A stretch of DNA of 64,000 nucleotides from Wenxinia marina DSM 24838 (GCF_000379485.1 NZ_KB902299.1:62001-126000), one strand, 5' to 3'. Shown: positions 52,391 through 61,910, counted from the first letter of the stretch. The notes: generated by a model not told the origin, from the sequence alone. Numbers and translations: made by a program.

Positions 52391-53344
52391 TCAGGCCGCC
52401 TGACACTGGCAGCAGCAGTCGGCCATTGCCTCGATGTGGCGATGGTCGGTGCCGCAGCAGCCGCCGTAGACGCGCAGGTTCGGCAGGATCCGCTTTAGCT
52501 GGGCGTAGTCGCGCCCCAGTTCCGCCGGGTTTCCCGGGTCGAGCTCTTCGGCCTCGTCGAGCTCGGCATGGCTGAGACGCGAGGCGTTCGCCCGCACGCC
52601 CCAGATGCGGCGCAGCCAGGCGGCGTCGGACTCGAGCGCCGACCGAAAGTGATCGGGATGGGCGCAATTGACCATGAAGTAGGCCGCGGCACCGCCGGTC
52701 AGCATGTCCGTCCGCTGGAAGGCCTCGCCGAGCGGCGTGCCGTCCGGCAAGCGGCCGTCCGTTTCCGTCGTGTAGGACAAAACCACCGGCATCCCGACTT
52801 CGGCCGCCGCGCGCACGATGCCGACGCCTTCGTTCACGGTCGAGATCGTGAAGGCGCTGACCATGTCGGCCTCCGTGTCCAGAAACCAGCCGATCTGCTC
52901 GGCGTGGAAGGCCTGCGCCTCGTCCGCGCTCATCGCCGTGTCAGGCTGATAGCCATCGCCGCGCGGGCCGATATTGCCCGAGATCACGAGGGGCGAAACA
53001 CTCGCCGCCTCGCGCCGAACCTCGGCGAGCAGCTCGATCGCGCGCTTATTGAACCGCGCGAGATCGTCCGGCGAATGACCGAGTTGCGCGCCCCAGTCCC
53101 GGCTGGCGCGCCAGGTCGGCGCCTCCAGCAGGAACCCGGTGCCGTAATCGGCCGCGATGGCGAGATGCCGCTCGAAGTAGCTCTTGAGCGTCTGGCGCCC
53201 GTCGCTGTTTCCCAGAAGCGGGTAGGATGCGAAGCACGGCAGATCGAGCTCTTCGAGAAAGATGAGCGTCGTCTCGAGGCCGGCGTCGGTCAGGAGTTGC
53301 GTACCGTCGATCTGCGGCAACCGGTTCCGATGGAGCGCACGCAT
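52391..53344 (-). CDS. Homocysteine S-methyltransferase-family protein
   Basis: A 317-aa TIM-barrel enzyme with the Zn-binding cysteines of the Pfam family visible: one in NCAHPDHF and the pair in YGGCCGTDHRHIEAM. The N-terminal DAGLETTLIFLEELDLP fits. It transfers a methyl group to homocysteine or a related thiol, from a donor such as S-methylmethionine or a betaine. The C-terminus CCCQCQ is unusually Cys-rich. The ATG at 53344 overlaps the stop of the upstream 50-aa gene (TGATG). Confidence 0.87.
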   Translation of the reverse strand: MRALHRNRLPQIDGTQLLTDAGLETTLIFLEELDLPCFASYPLLGNSDGRQTLKSYFERHLAIAADYGTGFLLEAPTWRASRDWGAQLGHSPDDLARFNKRAIELLAEVRREAASVSPLVISGNIGPRGDGYQPDTAMSADEAQAFHAEQIGWFLDTEADMVSAFTISTVNEGVGIVRAAAEVGMPVVLSYTTETDGRLPDGTPLGEAFQRTDMLTGGAAAYFMVNCAHPDHFRSALESDAAWLRRIWGVRANASRLSHAELDEAEELDPGNPAELGRDYAQLKRILPNLRVYGGCCGTDHRHIEAMADCCCQCQAA

Positions 53345-53496
53345 CACACCCACCCCCCGAGATTGGGGTTGTTCCGGGCGAGGAACGTGTCACGGGAATC
53401 GGCCTGCTCAATGCCAAGATCGCGGCGCAGATGCGCGCTGCTTGGCAGGTCGGGAAGCAGCCTGCGGCGGAATGGTTTGAAGATACGTCTGAACAT
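53344..53496 (-). CDS. Small basic protein (50 aa) coupled to the methyltransferase gene
   Basis: An open frame of 51 codons starts at the ATG at 53496 and ends in a TGA sharing its A with the ATG of the next gene. The protein starts MFRRIFKPFRRRLLPDLPSS and continues with HLRRDLGIEQADSRDTF. The basic N-terminus and RRDLGIE recall small DUF1127-like proteins, but the match is weak. First gene of the leftward operon, 182 bases from the divergent BTAD regulator. Confidence 0.55.
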   Translation of the reverse strand: MFRRIFKPFRRRLLPDLPSSAHLRRDLGIEQADSRDTFLARNNPNLGGWV

Positions 53497-53678
53497 GGTG
53501 GGTGCCTTTCGTTATGACACCCGTTGTTTGTACCCTGGCCGTTCCACACGGCGGCGGCCGCCCGTTACAGCGTCGTTAAAAGGTCAAACCCGGTCACCAA
53601 GACCGTTTACCCAGAGGCCATTCAACGCCCAAATGGGTCATGTCCATAGAATCGCTGAATGCGTAGACGTTTGGAGCC

Positions 53679-56600
53679 ATGGAGTATCAGGTCGGGATCA
53701 ATCTGTTCGGACAGTTCGAGGCGCGTCTCGACGGCGTTCCCGTCCGTATGCCGACGCGGAAGGTCGAACTGATCCTCGCGCTTCTTGCGATCGAGCCGGA
53801 TGTCGCGCTCAGCCGTTCCACGCTCGCGGGAATGCTGTGGCCGGGTCAGCCCGACGCGCAGGCGCGGGCCTCGCTCAGGCAGGCGATTTTCCGGCTCAAG
53901 ACCACCCTTGAGCCTTCGGATGCCCTAGAAGTGACCTCTGGCTGGATCAAGCTTCGGAGCAACCGGATAGCGCGGGACCTGGATGCCCTCGACCACCGTG
54001 TCGCGGCGTCGGCGCTCCCGATCGGCACTCCGCTTGAGGGCATGAGCGGATTCGAGCCCGAGGTAGAGGACCGGCTCGACGCGGCGCGCGCAGAACTGCG
54101 GGCGCATCTCATGAACTGGTTGGAAGAAGCAGAGTCCGAGGCCCTTGCCGCACGCCGATTTGCCGATCTCGAGAGCCTCGCGCGGCGGCATCTCGTGCTC
54201 GATGGCTACGACGAAAGCGCACTGCGGATGCTGATGACAGCCCTCTGGCGGCAGGGCCGAAGGAATGCGGCACTGGATGTCTTCCGCGAGACGAGCCAGC
54301 GAATACGTGCCGACCTGTCGGTGTCCGTCGATCCATCCACGACAGCCCTCTATCAGGAGATCAGGGCACAGCCCGCCGCCTCTAAGGACCAGAAGCAAAC
54401 GGCCGTCACCGCCGAGAGGATCGAGCCGCCCGCCTCGCCGACAGGGCCGCCCGCGGAGGCGACCCTGCCCCACCTTCGGCATGTTGCGGTCATGCATGTT
54501 GTCTCGGACCGCCTTCTGGCCGCGCTGCGCAACCGCGATCCCGAGGACGCGGAGGCGGCCAGCCGCGCAGCCTCCGACGCCATCGAGCGGGCTGTGCGGC
54601 GTGAGGGTGGCTTGATCGCGGGCCGGGCCGGACACCGGCTGTCCTGCGTCTTCGGTGTCGACCGTCCGGACGAGAGCCCGGCGCTTTCAGCGACTTTCGC
54701 CGCGTACGAGATCGCGCGTCTCGACTGCGCCGTGGGCATCGACACTTCTCGCGCCCTGATTGGCGGCGAGAGCGACAGCTATCCCGCCGCCCACCTCGCA
54801 CAGATCCTGGCCGAGGCGGCGGCTCCGGGAGACGCACTTTGCACCGAAAGAGTGGCAGCATCGTGCTGCGGCGCATTCTCCTTCACGGCGGCGGACCCCG
54901 CGCAGACGGGTGAAACGGAACCAGTTCCCGTCTGGCGGCTGACCGGAGAGATACTTTCCCGAGGCAGCTTCGACATCCGCAAAGCGCGCGGGCTGACACC
55001 CTTTGTGGCGCGAGAGTCCGAAATCGAGGAGGTTTCCACGATTGCCGCACAGCCAGGACCAAGGGCCGTGGCCATCACGGGCGAGGCCGGGATCGGAAAA
55101 TCCCGGTTTGTCCACGAAACGCTCATGCGGCTCGGCCCGGTCAATTTGCTACGAGTTCAGTTCCATCCCAATGAAATTGGTGGGGGTATCGCCCGGTTCG
55201 CGTCCGTGCTGGCCTCGCTTCTCGGGGATAGGTTTGCAGACGATCCGGTTGCCGCCCTCGACGCCGCGATCCCGGATGCGTCCCTGCGCCGCCGGATCGC
55301 ACCGGCGGAGGCTGTTTTCGCCTCGCGTGGCGCTGCTCCGGAAAGCGTGGAAATGCCGAGGGGCGTCCGCATGCAGGCGATTGCCGATGCGCTGCTTGTC
55401 GCGATCCGCGTGCTGGCTGGACGGGACTCGGTCCTGCTGATCGAAGATGCGCACTGGGCGGACGATGACGGCGCGCTGCTTCTCGAACGAATCCTGCGCT
55501 CACTCGACCGCGACGGCCCATTGGTGATCGTCACGATGCGGCCGGGCAGCGGCTTGAATTTGTCCGGCATCGCCGGTCTGCGCTCTATGACACTGGCACC
55601 ATTATCGGAAGCCGCGTCCGTCCGCCTCCTGGCCCTGCTAGGACGTGATGTCACCAGCGATATCACCGCCAGATCAGGCGGCGTGCCGCTGTTTCTGGAG
55701 GAGATCGCCCGGCTCGGGACGATGCCAAGTGACGGATCTCAACCCGTCCCCGAAACACTTGCCGGCCTTCTTACACGCCGCATCGACGCGCTGCCACCGC
55801 ATCTGCGCCGGACAATCGAGGCTGCCGCTGTTCTGGGGGCCGAGCCAGCGGACGACCTGCTGCAGCCCTTGTCCGGTCTGCGCGCCGACGCCTACGAGGC
55901 TGCCATTGCCGAGCTTGCGGATGGCGACCTCCTGTTCCGCATCCGATCGATGCCGCAGCGTGTCTACGGATTCAAACACGCGCTGGTGCAAGAGGCGGCC
56001 TACCAGGCGATCCCGACCAAGCGGCGCAAAGAGCTTCATACGAAGGTCGTCGAGCTGCGTGAGAACGACTGGCGCGCGGGCGACAGGAGCTTGGGCGCTA
56101 TGCTGGCCGAACACGCCGCTCAGGCGAACATGCCTCGAGCGGCAGTTGATTTCGCCCTTGCCTCCGCCAGCGACGCTTCGGGGGCGGGAAAATACGCTCT
56201 TGCGCTGCGCACTTTAGAGATCGCTCGGACGTCGCTCGCCAGCCTTCAGCGGCACGCGGACGTGAAAGGCCTCGAACTCCAGATGCTACAATTGCGGCTG
56301 CCGATCATGATTGCCTACGCAGATCCTTCGGAGTTCCGCGCGAGCCTGAACGACGCCTTGGCCCTTGCCCGTGACCTAGGCGAGAGTCAACTCGATATGC
56401 GCCTCTCGCTTCACGCCGCTTTCATCTACCAGCACTTCGATCCGGCTAAGGCACTCGACTATGCAGACAGCGCCATTAAGGTAGCAAAGTGTCTTTCGGA
56501 TACTTCTTTCGTTCGTGAAGGGCACGTTGCGCGCTGCCAAATATTGTCCTTTCAAAGCAAGATGCGCGCGGCTCTCCAGGCGATCCGTCCTCATATCAAT

Positions 56601-57278
56601 GCCTGGCAGGACGAATGGACCGAACGCGACGAATATCTCGTGTCTCGCTATGTGATGAACCAGTTTCTCATATCTCGATCGCTCGCGGCGCTCGGAGAAA
56701 ACCAGAACGCCTTGATGCACGTGCGCAATGCCCTTGAGGCGGCAGAGCGTAACGATCATCCCATCGACCGCTATATCGCACGATTGTCCGTCGGCGATCT
56801 TCTAACGGCCGCCACTCGACATGGCGAAGCAGGAGCGGCCTATCGGGCGGCGGTGGACTTGGCCAAAGCGCAAGAGCACACTTATTTCCAGGTCTATGCT
56901 GAATCGCATCTGGGAATGACCGAGCTTTGTACTGCCGATGGAGACAGGGGCGCGGAGCGGCTAGGGGAATTGCTCGCTTTGGGTGACGCCGGTTTGCATC
57001 CGGTTTCTCGTCTGGAGGCCGAGGCTGCGCTCCTGTGTCACCGGCTCGACCGCGAGGGCGGCAACGATCTATCTCAAATCGAGCATCTGCTCGAGCGGGT
57101 TCGAGGAGTCGATCTTCCCGCCGTGGAACTGCGAATCCTGGAAACGTTGGCGCGATGCGATCCGAACGGACCGCAGGAGTGGGCAACCGCCGCGAAGACT
57201 ATCCTCGCCGAAGAGGGATACGCTCCGTGCAAACTGTCTGATGACGAGGTGAACGCGCTGATGGAGGTAATGGCGTGA
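53679..57278 (+). CDS. BTAD/SARP-type regulator with degenerate cyclase, AAA ATPase and TPR domains
   Basis: A 1199-aa cytoplasmic regulator. A winged-helix domain (about 1-95) and a BTAD helical domain (about 100-230) are followed by a region resembling a class III nucleotide cyclase (about 265-420) whose metal aspartates are replaced (HVAVMHVVSDR). The AAA domain has Walker A TGEAGIGKS near 467-475 and Walker B VLLIEDAHWADD near 585. TPR-like helices fill residues 800-1199. Such STAND-like proteins switch operons on after sensing a ligand. It is divergent from the operon ending in DUF1353 and is probably its activator. Confidence 0.85.
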   Translation: MEYQVGINLFGQFEARLDGVPVRMPTRKVELILALLAIEPDVALSRSTLAGMLWPGQPDAQARASLRQAIFRLKTTLEPSDALEVTSGWIKLRSNRIARDLDALDHRVAASALPIGTPLEGMSGFEPEVEDRLDAARAELRAHLMNWLEEAESEALAARRFADLESLARRHLVLDGYDESALRMLMTALWRQGRRNAALDVFRETSQRIRADLSVSVDPSTTALYQEIRAQPAASKDQKQTAVTAERIEPPASPTGPPAEATLPHLRHVAVMHVVSDRLLAALRNRDPEDAEAASRAASDAIERAVRREGGLIAGRAGHRLSCVFGVDRPDESPALSATFAAYEIARLDCAVGIDTSRALIGGESDSYPAAHLAQILAEAAAPGDALCTERVAASCCGAFSFTAADPAQTGETEPVPVWRLTGEILSRGSFDIRKARGLTPFVARESEIEEVSTIAAQPGPRAVAITGEAGIGKSRFVHETLMRLGPVNLLRVQFHPNEIGGGIARFASVLASLLGDRFADDPVAALDAAIPDASLRRRIAPAEAVFASRGAAPESVEMPRGVRMQAIADALLVAIRVLAGRDSVLLIEDAHWADDDGALLLERILRSLDRDGPLVIVTMRPGSGLNLSGIAGLRSMTLAPLSEAASVRLLALLGRDVTSDITARSGGVPLFLEEIARLGTMPSDGSQPVPETLAGLLTRRIDALPPHLRRTIEAAAVLGAEPADDLLQPLSGLRADAYEAAIAELADGDLLFRIRSMPQRVYGFKHALVQEAAYQAIPTKRRKELHTKVVELRENDWRAGDRSLGAMLAEHAAQANMPRAAVDFALASASDASGAGKYALALRTLEIARTSLASLQRHADVKGLELQMLQLRLPIMIAYADPSEFRASLNDALALARDLGESQLDMRLSLHAAFIYQHFDPAKALDYADSAIKVAKCLSDTSFVREGHVARCQILSFQSKMRAALQAIRPHINAWQDEWTERDEYLVSRYVMNQFLISRSLAALGENQNALMHVRNALEAAERNDHPIDRYIARLSVGDLLTAATRHGEAGAAYRAAVDLAKAQEHTYFQVYAESHLGMTELCTADGDRGAERLGELLALGDAGLHPVSRLEAEAALLCHRLDREGGNDLSQIEHLLERVRGVDLPAVELRILETLARCDPNGPQEWATAAKTILAEEGYAPCKLSDDEVNALMEVMA

Positions 57279-57408
57279 CCAAGGTGGCCGAAGGCGCCAA
57301 TGCCGTCGCCGGTGTGCATTCGCGGTGGAAGCCGATGGTCGCAGGCAGCTTCCCCCTCCTTCCGACCCTGGTCTGCACATGGTGGATCGAGGCTCACGGA
57401 TCAAATCC

Positions 57409-57976
57409 ATGACAGAGATCGACCATATCTTCGTTTTCCCCTCAGATATTGAAAGGCTGCGGCATCGCCTCGATACCGCTGGGCTCGTGCGCTCCTTCGA
57501 GCGGGAACATCCCGGCCAAGGCACGGCCAACGTCTGCTATTGCTTCGACAACATGTATCTCGAACTCCTATGGGTCGCGGATGCAGCTGCACGGCTTAAT
57601 CCTGCGGTGGCCCGCACGGCGCTCATCGAGCGAGGCACCGGGGAGACGTCAGCCTGCCCTGTCGGCATCGCATGGCGCGACGGACCGGGCAGACCTCTCG
57701 ACCTGGACCTGGAACTATACGGCACCCTTCCTCCCCGCCGGGACCTCAATAGCCGTGGCAATCGAAAGCGAGAGTCCGCAGGCGCCGTTTCTTTTTCGCT
57801 CGCCCGGGACATCCCCGCCATTGCAGTGGAGTGACGGCCGTCAGGGCAATCTGCAACGCGCAGCCGGGATCACGACCGTCGAAGAGGTCGTGCTCGAATA
57901 CCCGATGGACCGTCGACCACTCACGAAATTGACCAAACACACCATTCTGTCACTAAAGCCGGCGCGAAGGTGGTAA
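57409..57976 (+). pseudogene. VOC/glyoxalase-like protein, frameshifted
   Basis: From the ATG at 57409 the frame gives MTEIDHIFVFPSDIERLRHR then TANVCYCFDNMYLELLWV and PVGIAWRDG. Between about 57675 and 57690 homology moves to the next frame, continuing STWTWNYTAPFLPAGTSIA, QAPFLFRSPGTSPP and AAGITTVEEVVLEYP. The two parts together match one VOC-family protein of about 185 aa. It lies 130 bases after the BTAD regulator. Confidence 0.75.
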
Positions 57977-58040
57977 TTTTCGCTTCGACTAAAGAGAAGC
58001 GACCATGGAGACCCAATGCTCCTGGACAATATTTACCGAA

Positions 58041-58919
58041 ATGCATAAATCCTTCGTGGACTGCGACTTGGACCTATCGAACTCAATCCGAGCGACATAC
58101 GGCGTAATTCCTGTCTGCGGCACCCATTTGAAGTGGCGCGCCGTCGGCTGAGGGCAGCCGGTGCTCCTCCTTCACGGTGTACCTGGCGACTGTGAAACCC
58201 TTGCGCCGGTCGCAGACCTGCTGGCGGAAACGGGCCGCGCCTCGACCGTTTCGTTGCGTTACGGCGGGCATGGCCCGCACGGCGCGCGGCCCTTCGGAAC
58301 ACAGCAGCAGTACCAGGACCTCATCCAGATCGTCGAGACGATCGGGGGCCCGATCGACATAGCGGCGTGGTCCTACTCGGCGCATGCGGGGCTGGCACTT
58401 GCCATAAACCGCTCTGACATGGTGCGCAGCCTCTACCTGTTCGAGCCCGAGTTTCCCACCTTCGACTCCGACCCGGACCATCTTGCCCGGATCGAGGCCG
58501 ATACAATGGCGGCATTCGGGCCGGTCTTTGACGCCCTGTCGGCGGGCGATCTCGGAACGGCGCTGCGACAGGCCCTCGATGGCGCGGCGGGCCATGCGGG
58601 ATGATTCGATGCACAGCCGGAAGCCATTCGCGAGATCCATCGCCGCAATGCGGGCATGCTGCCTCTCCTCTTGCAACAGACGCCGGTCTTGCAGATAGAC
58701 GAAACGGACCTGGGGCGGATCAGTCGGCCCGTGACTGTCGCCTTCGGCACGGGCACGCGTTTATGCTATCGGCTCGTCTCGGAGGCCGCCGCGGGGATCA
58801 TTCTGGGCGCCCACTCCTCGCGGCTATCTGGGAATCACATGCTTCCCGAAACGGCACCCGAAATGCTCTCCATGGATATCAGCGCCCATCTGGCTCGCGT
58901 AGCCTCAGAGGCGCCGTGA
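58041..58919 (+). pseudogene. Alpha/beta hydrolase with two in-frame TGA codons
   Basis: One continuous frame of 293 codons is interrupted by TGA at 58149-58151 (between HLKWRAVG and GQPVLLLHG) and at 58602-58604 (between GAAGHAG and FDAQPEAIREIH). Around them the hydrolase is well conserved: oxyanion region LLLHGVPGDCET, nucleophile region AAWSYSAHAG (WSYSA instead of GxSxG is common in this group), and the His segment SRLSGNHMLPETAP. The first stop probably replaces Arg or Glu, the second Trp or Arg. Confidence 0.78.
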
Positions 58920-58963
58920 TCACTACATCAGGTTCGGCACGTGATTCGGTACGGTTTCGGGCA

Positions 58964-59746
58964 TCAGCCGGCGACATCGCGGCGGGACCGATGCGACGGG
59001 TTCTGCAGCTTCTCGTTCGCGTGCCGAACCGCATCGAGAAAGGACTGCCGGACGCCTTCTGCATACGGGTTGGCCGCCTCGATCGCCTCGAAAACCTCCG
59101 GCGCGTCGTCTTTTACCATCGAGATCGCCTCCACCAGAAGATCGAAGCTTCGCGTGGTCATCCGGGTGGGCAGAGGACCCATTTCCAGAAGGACCTTCGC
59201 GATCAGATGGGTGAGGCCCTGCACCACGGCCGCCTCCCGGTCGTGCTCCTCGGGCGTGGTCAGGATGACCTCGAGGCCGAGGCGACGCGCGAGAAATCGA
59301 ACGAGGGGACGATGATCCGCACCCCGAAGCGGGCAGACGGCGATCTTCAACCCGCACAGCCCCCCACGCGCGCTTTGCGGCCCGAAGAGAGGATGCGTTG
59401 CCATGATGTGAACCGTCTGCGGCAGCAGCCTCAGCATTATCCGGGCGGGTATGACCTTGACAGAACCGACATCCACGATGAGTGCGCCAGGCTTGCAGGC
59501 CCTGCCTATGTCACGGAGGACGTGTTCAAAGCTCGACACGGGCGTTGCGATGACGACCACGTCGCAACTTGCGACCCGTTCGAGGCTGGTCGACAGGACG
59601 CCTCGTAGCTCTGTTCCGATCGGTAGTTTCGGGTCATATGCGCAGGTTATGAAATCGCCGGAGATATGTCTTGCGATCAATTCGCCAAACGCACCCATGC
59701 CGACAATTCCCACGGATACAGCGGATTTCCGAGAAGGGGCCTGCAT
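58964..59746 (-). CDS. Prephenate dehydrogenase-family protein (TyrA-like)
   Basis: A 260-aa protein with the NAD(P) fold SVGIVGMGAFGELIARHI near the N-terminus, the VDVGSVK segment and the catalytic-His motif MATHPLFGPQSA near 125. A helical dimerisation domain follows. TyrA oxidises prephenate or arogenate on the route to tyrosine. It is standalone, far from other aromatic biosynthesis genes, so it may be accessory. I chose the ATG at 59746; a TTG at 59788 would add 14 residues. Confidence 0.8.
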   Translation of the reverse strand: MQAPSRKSAVSVGIVGMGAFGELIARHISGDFITCAYDPKLPIGTELRGVLSTSLERVASCDVVVIATPVSSFEHVLRDIGRACKPGALIVDVGSVKVIPARIMLRLLPQTVHIMATHPLFGPQSARGGLCGLKIAVCPLRGADHRPLVRFLARRLGLEVILTTPEEHDREAAVVQGLTHLIAKVLLEMGPLPTRMTTRSFDLLVEAISMVKDDAPEVFEAIEAANPYAEGVRQSFLDAVRHANEKLQNPSHRSRRDVAG

Positions 59747-60003
59747 CGAGTGTGGCCTTGCTTCGAATGACTGATGCGGGCCGGCCAAGCGGCGAAATCC
59801 TGCGCTGCCTCATCGGCCCATGGGACCGATTAACCTCCGCAGGCCGAGCCCGTATATCCTTCTTTTCCCATCAGCCCCTCTTTTAACGCCTAGGTAACGC
59901 TCCCAAGGGGTCCACTGTCACGAACTCCCTCCATGGATCTTGGTTGAGGACATTCTCAACAAGTGAATGTTGGTGTCGTAAACTCAATAGCGGGACTGCC
60001 AAG

Positions 60004-60405
60004 ATGACTGCACGCAAACTACAAACGGGCCTTGCCCTGATCTTCCTGATTCTCGGCGCCTGGTGCCTGATCGCGCCGGCGATGGTGGTCCGCTTCACCT
60101 TCCAGCCAGAGTTCAACGAGGCGACTCGACAGGCTCGATTCTTGGTGGGCTGCTTCGGCGCTCAGGCCGTACTCAACGGAACCATCCTCCTGACCGCCCG
60201 ATTCACGCCAACGACCTTCCTCGTCTTCGGCCTCGTAGGCTCGGTCCCGTTCTTCGCGTTCAACATCTGGTTCTGGTTGGTCGAACCGGTCCTCAATGCC
60301 TGGATGCTGCTCGATCTGGCGGGCAATGTGGGTATTCTGGCCTGCGGCCTTTGGGGATGGGCGCTCGCGCGGCGCGAAGCGAGCAGCGAAGCCGTTCTGG
60401 ACTGA
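60004..60405 (+). CDS. Four-helix membrane protein of unknown function
   Basis: A 133-aa protein with four hydrophobic helices (about 7-30, 46-65, 70-96, 101-121). The pattern FLVGCFGAQAVLNGTILL followed by FNIWFWLVEPVLNAWML is conserved in a family of small hypothetical membrane proteins. I chose the ATG at 60004; the frame is open 20 codons upstream without hydrophobic start. Confidence 0.65.
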   Translation: MTARKLQTGLALIFLILGAWCLIAPAMVVRFTFQPEFNEATRQARFLVGCFGAQAVLNGTILLTARFTPTTFLVFGLVGSVPFFAFNIWFWLVEPVLNAWMLLDLAGNVGILACGLWGWALARREASSEAVLD

Positions 60406-60560
60406 GCTCGAACATGCCATTCGCTAAGCGGCGATTGTTGCGGCGAATTTTTGCGATGCCTGGACAGAACCGAGATCTCCGCAGCCATCGCGAGCGTGTT
60501 CAAGGCACTGGCAAACATAGCTCAGGTCGAACGATCTGAATGAAGCAGGAAGAAATCGTC

Positions 60561-61043
60561 ATGATCGATTTGTTCAAGAAAACCGAGGCCACCGATGCCA
60601 TGTGGCTGGAATTCAGTCGCGCTCGGGGGGTAGTTTCGGATTATGCTGTCGTCGCTTTCGGTGACTCGCCTGAAATGGCCACCGAGCTTGCCGACCTGGT
60701 CGCGTCCGGCATCAAGCGCGCAACGACATGCTCAAGGCATGAAGCCGAGACATCGCCCATCCCGCCGACGATCGGAGGATACGTGGTCCTTGTCGATGGC
60801 GAAGGATCGCCACGCTGCATCTGGCAGACGACCGAGCTGCGCGAAGGGCCGCTCTCGTCGGTCGACGACGCATTTGCCTGGGACGAAGGTGAAGGCACCC
60901 GTTTGCGTGATGACTGGCGCGAAGGTCATATCGCCTACTACCGGCGCGAGCGTGGATCTCAGGACCCGAAAATCGACGACTCGTTTGTGGTGATTTTTGA
61001 GCGTTTCAAGGTCGTTTGGCCCGAAGTATTGTCTGATCGATGA
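60561..61043 (+). CDS. ASCH-domain protein
   Basis: A 160-aa protein with the ASCH pattern: ASGIKRATTCSRHEAE near the N-terminal third, VVLVDGEGSPRCIWQTTEL in the middle, and RLRDDWREGHIAYYRRE. ASCH proteins are PUA-like and are thought to bind RNA or nucleosides; one studied member hydrolyses N4-acetylcytidine. I prefer the ATG at 60561 after CAGGAAG; an ATG at 60540 would add 7 residues. Confidence 0.8.
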   Translation: MIDLFKKTEATDAMWLEFSRARGVVSDYAVVAFGDSPEMATELADLVASGIKRATTCSRHEAETSPIPPTIGGYVVLVDGEGSPRCIWQTTELREGPLSSVDDAFAWDEGEGTRLRDDWREGHIAYYRRERGSQDPKIDDSFVVIFERFKVVWPEVLSDR

Positions 61044-61088
61044 GTGAGGCTGGCGCGTGGCTGGGTCGGGCATCGAGGAGGTGCTGCA

Positions 61089-61646
61089 ATGCTCAGAACG
61101 GAACTGGAGAAGATGCAAGCCGGTGAGTGGTATTCCTGCCTCGATCCGGAACTAGAGGCGCTCCGCATGGTCGCGCGGCGGGCGGTGCACGAACATCGCG
61201 TTCTCGACCCCGACAAGCGCGGGGCCATTGCCCCTCGTCTCGCCGCGCTGTTCGGTAGCGTTGGTAATGACGTCTACATCGAAGCGCCGTTCCATTGCGC
61301 ATACGGCTTCAACATCGCGATTGGCGACGGCGCGTACTTCAATGCTGGATGTACGATCCTGGACAGCGGTTCCGTCACAATCGGCGAACGCACACTGATG
61401 GGTCCCAATGTCCAAATCTACTGTGCCGAGCACAACAAGGAAGCGGATCTGCGTGCGGCCGGGCAGGAAATCGCGCGGCCGGTGAGCATCGGGTCAGACG
61501 TCTGGATTGGCGGGGGCGCCGTGGTCCTTCCGGGCGTCACTATTGGAGACCGATCTGTCATTGGAGCGGGAAGCGTCATCACGCGCGACGTGGACTCCGG
61601 CGCCGTCGTTGTTGGAAATCCGGGACGCCCAGTTCGACACGACTGA
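61089..61646 (+). CDS. Maltose/galactoside O-acetyltransferase (hexapeptide repeat)
   Basis: A 185-aa LacA/Maa-type left-handed beta-helix acetyltransferase. It begins TELEKMQAGEWYSCLDPELEA, the Mac N-terminal domain, and has hexapeptide repeats with the catalytic His in YCAEHNKEADLR and the acetyl-CoA region VWIGGGAVVLPGVTIGD. The ATG at 61089 follows GAGGAGGTG. The 3' end abuts prophage sequence: the antisense spanin frame loses homology around 61650-61658. Confidence 0.9.
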   Translation: MLRTELEKMQAGEWYSCLDPELEALRMVARRAVHEHRVLDPDKRGAIAPRLAALFGSVGNDVYIEAPFHCAYGFNIAIGDGAYFNAGCTILDSGSVTIGERTLMGPNVQIYCAEHNKEADLRAAGQEIARPVSIGSDVWIGGGAVVLPGVTIGDRSVIGAGSVITRDVDSGAVVVGNPGRPVRHD

Positions 61647-61657
61647 ATTCATCCACC

Positions 61658-61910
61658 CGCGCGCGCACATCCTTATCTGGGCCCGCATGACGCTGTAGTC
61701 GGCGAGCATATCGACGATAACCGACCCCTCCGGCAGCAGGGCCAGCTCCTTTGCCGCTCGTGTCTGGAACATGCGGCTGAACTCGACGACCGGCGGACAT
61801 GCACCGAGGCTTACAACGTCAGAAGCGCCCGTCGCGCAGCCGCTCAGCCAGATCGTCGCGAGAATGAGGGCGACGCGCCGCCGCTTCGAGCATCCGTCGT
61901 TGTGCATCAT
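61658..61910 (-). pseudogene. Phage outer-membrane spanin lipoprotein (Rz1-like), 3' end lost at the junction
   Basis: From an ATG at 61910 the frame gives a basic start (MMHNDGCSKRRR), a hydrophobic helix and the lipobox WLSGCATG, then LGACPPVVEFS and EGSVIVDMLADYSVMRAQ. Homology ends at MCAR near 61658; the open frame then runs antisense through the acetyltransferase gene to 61494. It begins inside the inner-membrane spanin gene in another frame, the classical overlapping Rz/Rz1 arrangement. Confidence 0.6.

Noticed and set aside
34094-58919. TGA read as tryptophan, because TGA interrupts the recombinase, the hydrolase and the IS256 remnant
   Set aside because: Many intact genes in the window end in TGA at the right place, and the interrupted genes also carry frameshifts or truncations, so they are pseudogenes.
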